This document shows, piece by piece, positions 23,201 to 33,609 of a stretch of 64,000 nucleotides of DNA. Origin of the DNA: Panaeolus papilionaceus (lineage: Eukaryota; Basidiomycota; Agaricomycetes; Agaricales); NCBI GenBank assembly GCA_015501605.1, contig JADNRZ010000038.1:214577-278576 (forward strand), written 5' to 3'. The position numbers and the translations under genes were made by a program. The notes below the pieces were generated by a model. It had not been told where the DNA came from. It saw only the letters and a program-made list of their open reading frames with translations, and searched no databases. Position 1 is the first letter of the stretch; each line of letters begins with the position of its first letter.

Positions 23201-24139
23201 CCTATCTGACAGTGCTATGACTTATTAGATTGGATAAACGATAAGAAGTCATGTCCATGGTTCATTCCATCTCTCAACCAATACATGAGCAAGATCCCGG
23301 AAGAGGATTGGCTTCTAACCCCTGGTGATACCAATTTAAATGAAAGCGCACATCCATTCACCAATCTTCACACTGGAATCAATCTTAAGCTTCTTGATGC
23401 GGTCAAAAACGCTCGAGTGCTGGATCTCGATGTTGCTGAAAGGATAGCACTTGCAGAAAAAAATTGCATCCTCCCTAATCATCGTAACACGAAACCAGAA
23501 AGGGATCATAACAACCGTAAACGCCAAGAAGCGCGTGCACGAAAGCTTACAGCACGACAGGAAGCAACAGAAGAGGTTCTAGATATCGTTGGGGAATTAT
23601 CAGCGTTGACAGAGGCTCAAAAAGGCATCAAGGAGCGTGCAAAAGAGCTACACCAAAGAAAGAAGGACATAGAGGTCACTGAAGGCATTCGAAGGACCCC
23701 ATTAAAACCCAGTGCACGAGGAAAATTAACAATCCCAACGGAAAACGATATCCTACTTGAATCAGATGACCTTCCCATCCCGCGAGGTTCCGAATCTGGC
23801 TTCGGCGACTCAGAGAACCAATACGATTGTGATTACCTCAACAATGATACACCTCCGAGTCCAAGTCCACCCAGACCACCCCCTGTCCAAAGACCCCAAA
23901 CTGCACTACCCTACCCTCGGCGCTCTTGGGCAGCAGTACCAGTCTCGTATCACACCTCCCTTGGATTAAACAATACAAATATTGATGCTTCGACAACCTC
24001 CATCACTGCGGCTCCTCCTCAACACCATAACATTCAGCCTGAGGTTTCTGAGGTTTCTATTTCAGATTTGACCACCTTATATGGCGGCCGAGTTCCTAGC
24101 CTGCATGAATTGATCATGCAATTTCCTCATTGTTCATGA
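20298..24139 (+). pseudogene. Mutator-like transposase with WRKY-GCM1-type zinc finger, ten exons, one frameshift
   Basis: Exons: 20298-20375, 20431-21126, 21197-21456, 21512-21827, 21889-22134, 22192-22326, 22389-22619, 22672-22966, 23027-23163, 23229-24139. All junctions are GT-AG and in phase except inside exon 4, where the frame changes near 21750 just before a TAA, so the product as read is truncated. Before the break there is a Ser-rich nuclear-type N-terminus and a Cys-containing domain. After it come Cys residues and HNHPR that fit a WRKY-GCM1 zinc finger (about 21780-22030). Then follows a region with WEVVIWDKR, FIDGTGLRAILVDG and VQHIVRTCTVH, which could be the degenerate RNase H-like core. 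The C-terminus is basic then Pro-rich. Members of this family are abundant in mushroom genomes. A single-base assembly error would make it intact. Confidence 0.65.
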
Positions 24140-24424
24140 AGTACATAAATTAATTCATAGTGTCAACGTTGGAGATCAAGCGCTCTAACTCAGGGTCAGT
24201 GCGTATGTCTTCAGATGATATTCACGCTTCTTGTAATATTAGATCTTATATGAACTAGGATTTTGTGGGAACAGTCAAAGATTATTTATTAGCATACACG
24301 GTTGATGTATTGCTAAATATTATATGCAGGAGGGAAAAAATGAGCCCAGGTCAGAGTCGATAAGTATGAGCATTGAAGCGCCATTGGATAAGATAAGATA
24401 AGGTCAAATTCACGTGATCTCCTT

Positions 24425-25217
24425 GGGTGGAAGTGGAAGTCGGTAACACTCCCGCGGGTGACACCTTTCTGGTATGTTAGAAACCAGTGTAGAAAGATAA
24501 AATTCCTAGACAAAGCTTTCTGGCGAACAAAAGGGCATCAGAAAGGTCATCCTATTGAGCACCACATATTCCTAAAATAGTAAACCTATTTGTAGTCGAC
24601 CTGGGTTTTGAAAAGATGAAGTTTATGATCTGATTTTGGGAGACAAAAAAAACCACAAAAGGTTAAGTTTATTAAATCCATTTATTTTTCGATATATTTC
24701 AATCTTATTGTGGCCAAACGTGGGTAGAAAAGGTATACATTTTTTATTATTCATGCAGGACAAAAGGGAGAACAATTACAATGACTTTTTGATTGTCAGA
24801 AAGTCATCCCCGCAAAAGTTGGCAGGGGGACTTTTTGGGGGTCAGAAAGCGGCTCGAAATGGTAAACCTTTTGGATAATTATGTAGAATCGGAAAAGGCT
24901 AACAACTCTTATTATATCTGTTGCTCAAACAGGCGATGCTTTTTGTCTCGCAAACAGGGTAGGAAAAGGTATCCTATTTTCAGTCGTTATTGGTGGCATC
25001 AACATTAACTTTTTAGGTCTATTTTGGCCGCCAAACGTCAAAGAAAAAGGATTACCTTCTGTATTCCATTTCTGCTCCAGATAGATTATCTATTCTGCCG
25101 GATTTCTGGTCTTCATACAACCATGCTGTAATTTTAAACTTTTTGTTTGGCTTTCTAACATAGCATAAAGTAGTGACCCGCGGGAGTGTAAACTCCGGCT
25201 CACTTCCACTTCCACTA
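24425..25217. repeat. inverted-repeat-bounded 0.8-kb segment inside the transposon
   Basis: Left end 24425 onwards (GGTGGAAGTGGAAGT then ACACTCCCGCGGGTGACA) and right end read backwards from 25217 (AGTGGAAGTGGAAGT then ACACTCCCGCGGGTCACT) match over about 45 bp. The interior is AT-rich without a gene. It is either a small non-autonomous relative or a duplicated end of the larger element. Confidence 0.5.
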
Positions 25218-26690
25218 TTCTGGTCACGACTCATTTTTTTAAATGTACGGCACTCGAGCACGTGCACTGCTATGAAAGATCGGAAAAACCCGAAGTGCTT
25301 TCCATGAGGTGGTCTCCCGCGTTGTCAAGAGATAATTATCACGAAATCGCAACTGAGAGTATTTGCGCAGTAGAAAGGGATTCATAGAATACGGACGTCA
25401 CCCTCAACACCAATTCCGTCCCCAGACTGTTCGCGCTTCAGTAATATTAGGCCATGGTTTTTCCACAAGACTTCCATTTTTCATCATCGGTGTTGCTTTC
25501 GCGCCGTAGCTTGCCAATAAAGTCGACTATGTGAGCCTTGTGCGCCTTGTCAAGACTGGGAAATTCCTGTCAACCGGCGATATCATTTTGCTGCCGGCAA
25601 GTCAGTCAAAATAGGCGCCTCCGTCAACCTTTGGTTGAACATGTATGAGTAGGGAATACCTCGTCAGCTGGTGGATACATAAATATACATTCTTAGATGT
25701 ATTTTGACTGAACTTGCCCATTCGAGATTTTTCAATCCCCACTTCCTCTTCTCTTCTCTTGTACTATAGAACCGGGGCGATTACTAATAGACGCCAATGC
25801 ATTGGTTATTGTCGTGAAGCCCCCGGTGACAACGGCGAAACTTCAAGAATTCCGTGGGGTGACAGAAAGTTATTCTCCGTGTTATAAAGTGAGAAGATGA
25901 AATACAACTGCTCCACTTTATAGCACTGTCAAGATATGTTTTTCTTGGATCAAGTCAAGCGCACCTAGAAATAGCACCTTTGGCAAAGCGGGCCACGCTG
26001 CACCCACGCTGATTGGATGGCTTTCTCTCCCTTATCAGTGAAATGCATTCTTCCACAGCAATTCTTATGTGTCCGTGGTGTGCTATTCAGTCGTGATTCA
26101 CGCGGTCTCTGGCGTATGTTTAGAATTGAAACAGGTTCTTTCATTTCGGATAAACTACAACTCTACAGCGCAAATGCAGTCCAAACGCCTGGCAGGTCCT
26201 CTCTGTCACAAGGTCCCAAGGATCACTGCCTCAAACGAGCGTCTGTGCTCCTTTTAGGCCACAAAAATGTTCTCAAGACACGTGTCTTTCATTTACGAAG
26301 TGTAGTACACAAACCGGTGTTTTAGAAACTCTCCGCTCAAAAGCACGAAACAATTGCCTTCCAATCTGTGTCTTTGAATAGATGACCAACCCCCCGATCA
26401 CAAGTATCCGGTACAATAGAATGTGTTATTGGGCGCCTTTGAAGTTGGTCAGCAGAGAAATGTAGACTGCGCAGCCATCCGGCAACTGCAACCCCCGAAT
26501 CCTCGACATGTTCCTGAATTAAACTTTCGCTAGCGCACATGCTACCCTTAGCTCGCTGAGATCTCTATGACGAGGCCAAGTATCACACTGTATGTGTACA
26601 AATTTTGTGCTAGAAGGGCGTACTAACACGTACGACGCGACATTTCATTTCGCGCGTACTCGGGGTATTACTGCAAGGATGCAGCAGTGT
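25218..26690. other. intergenic
   Basis: No gene I can support. Frames at 26017-26325 and 26337-26540 are short and without recognisable features. Confidence 0.4.
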
Positions 26691-26825
26691 ATAAAAGCTA
26701 AGCCATAGATTTCATTCACCCTCATCCACTTGTTTTATTCACACCTTGGACACTCTCCTGCGGCCTACTAACAGTCAGTGAGTTTAATATGCCGTGTCTT
26801 TGACCACCCTCTGATTTCTCCTCAG
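26690..26825 (+). promoter_or_regulatory. TATA box and 5' untranslated intron of the decarboxylase gene
   Basis: TATAAAAG at about 26691 lies 145 bp before the ATG at 26836. A canonical short intron (GTGAGT at 26778, ending CAG at 26825) sits in the 5' untranslated leader, 10 bases before the start codon. Confidence 0.55.
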
Positions 26826-26835
26826 ACGACCAACC

Positions 26836-28275
26836 ATGTCTTCCGGCACTATCAATGTATTCTGCGACCGTTCCTACCGCAGAGACGAGAGCCAGAGGAT
26901 GCTCCGATACACTGGGTTCTTGCCCAATAACCCTGCAGTTTATTGCGAGTTCTTCCGCAAGAACATCGAGCTCGGCCAGAAGCGTATGCTCGAGCACGCT
27001 CCTCATGTTCCCGCCGTTGCAGGATTCGAAGCAGCCATCAAGTCCGATCCTGTCATGCTCACTCTGTTCAATGAGGTCTTCATGCAGGCTGCACGTGTTC
27101 CTAATATTCCTGCTGTATGTTTTGATGGTCAATTCGGATTCGATTCAATGCTAACGCCAAATGTATCTATGTTGATATTACGGATCGAAAATTTCGATCA
27201 ATTACTCTTCGTTATGGATGGCATTGTCTCTCAAGCACCAACATTCTACTATGCCGAGGACGACAAAGGCAACGTAACAGGAGAACCCATCGGTATTCCC
27301 ATATACCTCCTCTTCGATCTCTTCAGCAACACCCGCGCCGCCTATGATCTCTTCCGTATGACTGAATTTAACGCTGCGATGAAGAGTTTGCTGGACATAT
27401 GGGGAGAATACCTCGTCACCAAGGACTCTACCAGTGTTCTCCACGATGGCCCCGGTGGCTGGTTTAGCCCACTCGCAATGAGGCTGCTCGATGGTGGTCG
27501 TTTAAAGGGTGACTTCAATTCCACCTATGCCGTCCCCGATCCAACGAGTGTAACCAGAGGATATATTTCCTGGGACGACTTCTTCACCCGAGAGGTTCAA
27601 GCTCATGCCCGTCCGATCATCGCTGCTGATGACCTCTCTCTCATTCACAACGCTTGCGAGTCAACCGTTTTCCAGATTCAACAGGACGTTAAACTCCATG
27701 ACCAGTTCTGGCTCAAGTCCCGACCCTACTCCCTGTACGACATGCTCGACAAGAATACCGAGGATGCAATCAAGTTCGTCGGGGGTACCGTCTACCAAGC
27801 CTCGTTGGGACCCCAGGATTACCACCGTTGGCACAGCCCGATCAATGGTACCGTAACTAAAGTAGTTAATGTCCCTGGAACGTATTACGCCGTCATCCCC
27901 GATGAAGGGGCTGCAGTTGACGACCCGGACCTCAAGCCAAACGACCCTCATGGCGCTCTCTTCCGATCCCAGGGATACCTTACCCTCTCCGCTGCTCGTG
28001 CTCTCATCTTCATAGCGTCGCCCAACCCCGACATTGGCCTTATGTGCTTCATTGGTATCGGGATGTGTGAGGTTTCGACCTGTCAGATCTTGGTGAAGCC
28101 AGGAGACAAGGTCGCCGTTGGTCAGCAACTGGGCATGTTCCACTTCGGTGGCTCGAGTCACGCCTTGATCTTCGGTCCTCAGGCCAAGGTTACATTTTCA
28201 GACATCGTTCAGAAGGACAAACACATTCATGTCAACACCATTTTGGCTCAGGTTCAAGGTGCTAAGAAAGAGTGA
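26836..28275 (+). CDS. PsiD-like / phosphatidylserine decarboxylase-family decarboxylase
   Basis: One continuous frame of 479 codons. The N-terminal half (about 1-220) matches the accessory PSDC domain of fungal PsiD-like enzymes: EVFMQAARVPNIP, FDQLLFVMDGIVSQAP and WFSPLAMRLLDGG. The C-terminal half is the decarboxylase domain: DYHRWHSPINGTV, a long beta-rich part, and GGSSH at 438-442. In this family, self-cleavage at Gly-Ser in that motif forms the pyruvoyl group. Members decarboxylate phosphatidylserine or, in the PsiD branch, aromatic amino acids; the soluble form without membrane segment and the PSDC domain favour the latter, as inference. Residues encoded at 27115-27183 look like an unspliced intron: GTATGT donor and GCTAAC branch site but no AG, and in frame. 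Nearby acyltransferases and dehydrogenases make an amine-metabolite role conceivable. Confidence 0.85.
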   Translation: MSSGTINVFCDRSYRRDESQRMLRYTGFLPNNPAVYCEFFRKNIELGQKRMLEHAPHVPAVAGFEAAIKSDPVMLTLFNEVFMQAARVPNIPAVCFDGQFGFDSMLTPNVSMLILRIENFDQLLFVMDGIVSQAPTFYYAEDDKGNVTGEPIGIPIYLLFDLFSNTRAAYDLFRMTEFNAAMKSLLDIWGEYLVTKDSTSVLHDGPGGWFSPLAMRLLDGGRLKGDFNSTYAVPDPTSVTRGYISWDDFFTREVQAHARPIIAADDLSLIHNACESTVFQIQQDVKLHDQFWLKSRPYSLYDMLDKNTEDAIKFVGGTVYQASLGPQDYHRWHSPINGTVTKVVNVPGTYYAVIPDEGAAVDDPDLKPNDPHGALFRSQGYLTLSAARALIFIASPNPDIGLMCFIGIGMCEVSTCQILVKPGDKVAVGQQLGMFHFGGSSHALIFGPQAKVTFSDIVQKDKHIHVNTILAQVQGAKKE

Positions 28276-28689
28276 ATAACTTTTGTCGGTTTGTGTACGG
28301 CTTCTGACCTACAGGGTCACTCTGCGATTGAGTACGTATTAGTGAATGAATAGAGTTTCTTTCATCTTCTTCTTCTCTACGGGATAATAGCAAACGACAG
28401 TGGATCGATGACTCCCTCATTGCCATAAAGGCTGATCCTCAGGAACCACAGTCCGATTTAAATGCATAGTAACAATTATAATGGCTAATCATTGATCACT
28501 CAAGATGTTTGATGGTATGTTGAATACTCATAAACTGTTCCCGCAATTTGGTTGCAAGTCGCATTCACAATATTACATAAGGATTATTGAATACGTATTC
28601 ATAGCTTTTTTTATCGTAGGGTCAAATTGTTCGTCTGGGATCTCCACGCTGTCAGATAGGCTATCCACCAAAACCTATTTAAGGATAAC
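28276..28689. other. intergenic, 3' flank of the decarboxylase gene
   Basis: No gene; AT-rich downstream region. Confidence 0.4.
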
Positions 28690-28765
28690 TTTTGCTTCGC
28701 CAAATCACTCCAAACAAGGGCAGCCTCTCCTTCCAAATCACCGAAGGGCTTCTTTCCATTAACCA
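28690..28765 (-). pseudogene. C-terminal remnant of a GNAT acyltransferase
   Basis: Read on the minus strand this short piece encodes VVNGKKPFGDLEGEAALVW, matching the last 25 residues of the local acyltransferase family (compare EVDGKRPFATLEGEAALVW at 15900). Nothing upstream on that strand continues the protein. It abuts, head to tail in opposite orientation, the remnant that follows. Confidence 0.6.
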
Positions 28766-29150
28766 CAAGCGGGCAGGTTACTTCCAGTCCTGCAAATTCT
28801 CAATCAGGTCAATCAGCCATTCAAGGAGGGCATTCTCAAGAAACACAACAGTAAGGAGGAGAGAGCTCTTCATGCGTTGTTGGGTGCAACCAAGGAAGGA
28901 TACGAGGCGAAACAATTGATTTGTAATTCCATGAAGAAGGGTCTGCGATTGTCCCTAGATGAAAGATGCGACATGACGGTTGCAGGGTGTTCATCGCCGG
29001 GCTCGAGAACGGTTTGCCGAGACGCAGTTGGGTTTATGGAGGCAAACATAATACGATTCAAAGACTTCGAGGTCGAAGGGAAGAAGCCATTCGAGAACTT
29101 GGATGGCGAGCTTGTGATGAACTGGAAGGATTTGAGGGTAGATATTAATA
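28766..29150 (+). pseudogene. GNAT acyltransferase pseudogene, C-terminal half
   Basis: The plus strand here encodes the C-terminal half of the acyltransferase family: LHALLGATKEGYEAKQLICNS, CDMTVAGCSSPGSRTVCRD, AVGFMEANIIRFKDFEVEGK and KPFENLDGELVMNWKDLR. The N-terminal 90-100 residues, including the strand and helix that begin the fold, are absent. Closest in wording to the copy at 18826-19485. A shorter transcript starting at 28877 could be translated but would lack half the acyl-CoA fold, so I call it a pseudogene. Confidence 0.65.
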
Positions 29151-29612
29151 GGGCAATTGAAGGTAGTTACGATGAACAGGTTTTTATTTACATATCATAC
29201 TTATAGGATGTATCCACTGCGTCCTTAGAGCGGGTCAGTCGCTTCTGAGACACTTTGCTTATGGTAAACAGCACCCGTCACTGTATCTTGCGGGGTTACT
29301 TAGCCGCATCGAAGGTTCCTTGTAGCGGACCCTGTGCCTCGTTCAGCACTAAGGACACACGATACTTATCATGAGCCTGGAGGATCTGTCAATGTCAGCG
29401 ACATGACAGCGAGATAAAAATCTAATTATCTACCGGCGAATGTGATTTCCGATGACAATTGTGGTAAGAGAAGATAAAAACATACCCCTCCCCGGAGAAT
29501 TACATGAATTGATTATTGAAGCATATCACAAAGTTCTATTTTTTTCCCGTCATACCGACACAATCACCTCCAACATACAGTATATACCTTCCTTCTGACC
29601 TTTTTTGAGTCG
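29151..29612. other. intergenic, upstream of acyltransferase 3
   Basis: No gene. A TATATA word at about 29581 lies roughly 30 bases before the ATG at 29613. Confidence 0.4.
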
Positions 29613-30287
29613 ATGTCTACCAAATTTGTCTTCCGCTGCGCAACCAAAGCCGACCTCCCAACTATTCGACAGTTATGCATCGATGGAGTGATCCGTAGAG
29701 AGCCCACATGCAGTTATTTGGGCTTGTCGTCCGAAACGTTTATCACCCTATACGACGAGCTCATGCGCCAAATCAACTTCAAGGTGTCGATTGTTGCGGA
29801 AGAAATCACGCCCCGCTTCCCACAAGGTCGTGTCGTAGGCTGTATGATGGCCACACCATTCGACGCACCGATCGAGGAGAAGAACATAGACCCAAGATGT
29901 GCCCCAGTTATGGAGATCTTGCATTCGTTGGAGGTGTGGTTCCAGGAAAACGTTCTGCGCGAAGCGGGCGTCCCAGCTAGTCGGGTTCTGAATGCGGTAC
30001 TGGCTGCGACTGAAGAAGGATACACAGGGCGAGGGCTACTGAATACCATGATCCAACACTGGAATAAATGCGCTCTGGAGGATGAAAAGTGGGATATGAC
30101 TATCGCAGAGTGCACTTCCCAATTCTCACGAAAAGGCGGTGTTTCGATGGGATGGAAGGAAGGAAAGGTGATAGTATACAAGGACTTTTCTATAGACGGA
30201 GATAGGCCGTTTGCGGGACTTGATGGCGAAGCAGCCCTCCTATATCGTGATTTGAGGCCATTGAAAGCACCAAAAGCTCGTCTTTAA
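29613..30287 (+). CDS. GNAT-family N-acyltransferase, paralogue 3
   Basis: A single-exon gene of 224 residues, complete. It shares the family order: FRCATKADLPTIRQLC at the N-terminus, INFKVSIVAEEI, SRVLNAVLAATEEGYTGRGLL in the expected acetyl-CoA-binding region (Gly-Arg-Gly here matches the classical GNAT Q/R-x-x-G-x-G/A pattern better than in the other copies), MTIAECTSQFSRKGGVSMG, VIVYKDFSIDGDRPFAGLDGEAALLY and a basic C-terminus. Promoter side contains a TATATA element. The substrate is unknown. It lies 1.3 kb from the PsiD-like decarboxylase, with a decayed relative on each side. Confidence 0.78.
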   Translation: MSTKFVFRCATKADLPTIRQLCIDGVIRREPTCSYLGLSSETFITLYDELMRQINFKVSIVAEEITPRFPQGRVVGCMMATPFDAPIEEKNIDPRCAPVMEILHSLEVWFQENVLREAGVPASRVLNAVLAATEEGYTGRGLLNTMIQHWNKCALEDEKWDMTIAECTSQFSRKGGVSMGWKEGKVIVYKDFSIDGDRPFAGLDGEAALLYRDLRPLKAPKARL

Positions 30288-30348
30288 ATTTACCTTTGAT
30301 AACACTACATGCATTGTAAACACACATAGCCAATCACATCCAGATCAC

Positions 30349-30999
30349 ACTTCGGACTCTATTAGCTGCTTGCAATTGTGCACCAACGTAGCTTCTCCCT
30401 CCAGATTTTGGAAAGGCCTCCCCCCATTTCTCTCGAAGGTGTTGTACGAAACCACCTTTCCCTCGTTCTACCCCAGCTTATCCTTCAGAAGATGTTGACT
30501 AATAGGATTGGTGCACTCAGCTACGCCCATGTCCCAAAGACCATTCGTCCATCAGACCACAAAGAAGCCCTTGCCCCTGGAATTCCTCTCGTGTAGCGCC
30601 CATAGCCAGATGTAACACCCGGCTTTCTGAGATGGATTTCGGGACGAGTGCGTCATACTTGAAGGAGGATTCGAGCTCAAGAATGAGGTCAAGGATAGGC
30701 AGGGTAGTTTTGTCAAGTTTTGTCTCGTCGATTGCGGCATCTAAAGGTGTCGTTATGAAGCATGCAGGAAGGTCATTGTCAATCGTACTTTCGTTCATGA
30801 CTAGGTTCGCCTGAGCGACGATGGGTGTTTTGTAATCTATGTTGGGAGAAAGAAGGTCGAACATCCAACGAAAGCTGCTCTCGGAGAGTCCGACATATCT
30901 CGATAAAGGCTCATTGTAAGTAAACACATTTATGAGCAGAGGACGTGACCTCAAAAGGTCGGAGGGTTTTAGTGAACGCAACAGAAATTTACTGTTCAT
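30349..30999 (-). pseudogene. GNAT acyltransferase pseudogene with frameshift and stop
   Basis: On the minus strand from about 30999 the frame encodes LKPSDLLRSRPLLINVFTYNEP, YKTPIVAQANLVMNES and SRVLHLAMGATREEFQGQGLL, so most of the family protein is recognisable. The frame breaks near 30530, where the family's VAEC block continues in another frame (WDMGVAECTNPIS). A further stop interrupts the piece before the C-terminal PFQNLEGEATLV. The first frame ends at 30517. The two lesions mark it as a decayed copy of the neighbouring acyltransferases, unless the assembly has errors here. Confidence 0.7.
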
Positions 31000-31747
31000 A
31001 AGAAGTGTGATAGACGAGTTGTGGGTTTGAAAAAGGCGGTAATGTGGCATGGATATCAAGTAGTGCCAGTGAACGCGAAATGTTTGTGACAGCTGGAGCT
31101 CAACATATAAACCGAGCATGCATTGGGCCGCAGCTCCTGGTATGACTAACTGAGGTAGCACAACATTGGGAACATTTTGTAGACGCTGCCAGACATTGTG
31201 AGAATCAGAGAGGTGGAACCATGAATTCGTGCGTCCCTAAAGTCAGAGTTTGCCAGTGAGGTGAAGCGTCGTGCAGCTGCCTGGCCATGAGCTCCATCAA
31301 CTTTAAACCAGTCTGTGTAATGCCAAAAGAGAACGACAAAATCAAGTATTTTTGCCCTTCTTTGTTGCCTCTTGAAGTGCGAGTTGGTTTGGAGTGGCTG
31401 ATGGACAAGTTTGCATTGTTTGGCATCGGAAACCAAAGTCAATACACTCGGAAGAAACCGAGCCTATCATTAGGTGATTGGAACTTGTCGAAGTCTTTGC
31501 ACCAGCTGCCAACCAGACCTGGGTAACATTCCGATTGAAACTAGGAGTAATGACTAGAGGGAGCACGCTTCTGCTAATTCATTGTCCGTCATACTTTTAC
31601 CGTCTGTCATGTCCTAATTATAAAGTAAGAGGAGTCGGAAACAAGCGATGGCTGGCAGGATATGCATAAGAGGACGCATCCGCAGTCAGGTTGGATTGTT
31701 CTCGCCCACTCATACGCATTCGCCTTTCATCAGATTATTACACAGAT
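31000..31747. other. intergenic
   Basis: No gene supported. The part next to 31748 contains a plausible leader for the dehydrogenase gene. Confidence 0.4.
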
Positions 31748-32839
31748 ATGACATCAAAAACGGTGAAACCCGTTCTCGTTATTGCAGGTGAGCCAACGTA
31801 TTAGTGGTTTCGACTGTGTTCATAATGGCTTGCTTGCAGGACTTGGCGATGGCTCGGGCACAGGAGGCTCTACAGCGTAAGCAGAACTTGCTTTGAACGT
31901 GATTTCAATCATTGATAAATTTTAAATTCAGACGTATCTTCGCGAAAGAGGGATATACCGTTGCTCTCGTATCTCGTGGTAGCACCACTCCTGGAACTGC
32001 AAGCACACCTTCGAAGCTAGCTGACCAAATCATTGCATCTGGTGGCAATGCTGCAGCCTTCCCAATAGCATCTTACACACCCGACAACATTGCGGAGGCA
32101 TGGAAAACTATCCACGCACAATTCCCGTCACCCGAATAATCCATTCGTGTTTCGGTCTCCAACGCTGGTGATCCCGTTTTCAAATCATTCTTGGACATTA
32201 CGCAGGACGAAATGAACAAAAGCTTCGAAACCAGCGTTGAAGGTGCCTTCGAGTTCGCTCGTGAAGCAATCACAGCCTTCAAGGCAAACAGTCTGGAGGA
32301 ACCCATTGGAAAACGCGGGACCCTGATCATCACTGGTGCACGTGCAACCGCGAGCATCAGAGGAAATGTGTTCACGAGTTTGTTCTCCTCAACCAAATTC
32401 GCTATGAGGGCGCTATCGCAGAGCTTGGCAACAGAGTTTGGAAAGGAAAACATTCATGTTGCTCATGTGTGTTGTTTTAGTTCTTTTTTCTGTGCGTAGA
32501 GCTGGAGTTGAACAGTTTAAAGGCTATCATTGATGGGCGCATCCTCATGAATCGTCAAAGGGAGAGACAAAGCGAGGAGTGGGCAAACAATGAAGACGGC
32601 AGATTGTTGCCGGATAGCATCGCAAAGGTCAGCAGCCTATCTCAACCCTTGATATTATGCGTGCTTACAGACACTGCCGTACAGTCCTATCTCTATCTTG
32701 TCAACCAGGACAGATCATCTTGGACTTGGGAAATCGATCGTAAGTTGGAGCATTTGTGCCATTGATCCCTTCGAATACTGATATACGCCCTGTTACAGTT
32801 CGCCCTGCGCATCAAGAGTGGAGTGACTACACTAAATAA
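31748..32839 (+). pseudogene. short-chain dehydrogenase-like gene with an in-frame stop
   Basis: Exons are about 31748-31789, 31840-31878, 31932-32466, then smaller ones around 32500-32627 and 32698-32839. The first exons encode VLVIAGLGDGSGTGGSTARIF, the dinucleotide-binding turn. VSNAGD follows, then GTLIITGARATASI and the helix SSTKFAMRALSQSLATEFG, where the usual catalytic Tyr is replaced by Phe/Ser but the Lys remains, as in an atypical branch of the family. The C-terminus ends WEIDLRPAHQEW. A TAA at 32137-32139 (directly after FPSPE) interrupts the frame in the loop before the VSNAG strand, where relatives have an ordinary residue; the rest is intact. So either a recent pseudogene or a one-base error. 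A Gly-rich loop without an obvious start alternative argues against a second gene. Confidence 0.6.
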
Positions 32840-33609
32840 AAGACTACAGTCATGAGTCCTGTATGTTGTGTGAAAGTGTATTTTACATGATAAATTTGAA
32901 CAATTGTAGCAGCTGCGGCACACCAGTATAGACGCAGGGGTGAAGTCTGGGAATTTTTTCAGCATTATTTTTCTCATATTAGTCGCCCGTGATGACGCTG
33001 TGACGGTTGCAGACGTTCCGAGATACTTTAGGCGATGGCAGCATGGGAGACATCAATGTAAGTTTAAATTACTCATCTGTGTCGTGACAATCGTCCTTGA
33101 TACCTCCACTAGGGGTTCGGATTGCATCTTAAAATTCGATAAGGTACTCAGAGGCCAGGTTTGCAACGCTCGATAGCACTCAGTGATGCATTATCTTTAC
33201 TAACGTTTAATATGATGTCATGCTTGACTCAGAGGTAAAGTGGAGACGGAAACAGGGTCAGGAGGAACGAAACGATTGAATCTGTGTCGGATGTTCCCGA
33301 ACCCACATATCGTGGATGTGCATACGCGTCGTCTCGGCTCCTTCAAGAAGCAAGGCACACCTCCAACGTCTTGCTCACACCAATTTGATTCCTGCACCCA
33401 AACCTACCTACGTCGGTTATAATTCGTTCCGCGATTTATCAGCAGTTTGTAACCAGCTCTTTTCTGAATTGACATGAAGTATACTTATAAATACGGTGCC
33501 CTTGACCAACAAAAATTTCTAAAATCTTCTTCAGTCATCTTCAAACCCTCAACTACACTCCCCAACTACCGCCTTGAAATTCGTAATCTCAGCACCATCA
33601 TCTGCACCC
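32840..33609. other. intergenic
   Basis: No gene supported between the two dehydrogenase genes; several short frames only. Confidence 0.4.

Larger units (their letters stand above)
20056..25217 (+). mobile_element. DNA transposon with WRKY-GCM1 zinc-finger transposase, 17-bp inverted ends
   Basis: The word TAGTGGAAGTGGAAGTG occurs at 20056-20072 and, inverted, at 25201-25217, a perfect 17-bp inverted repeat. The only gene between them is the transposase-like gene at 20298-24139, in the sense expected of an autonomous element of about 5.2 kb. A second direct copy of the end lies at 20079-20093 and another at about 24427, so ends may be subterminal repeats or may mark a nested, shorter element (24425-25217). 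I could not find a target-site duplication in the flanks. Mutator-like affinity is inferred from the zinc finger, not proved. Confidence 0.55.

Noticed and set aside
26017..26325. 102-codon frame upstream of the decarboxylase
   Set aside because: No motif, no splice-supported extension and no promoter of its own that I can point to.
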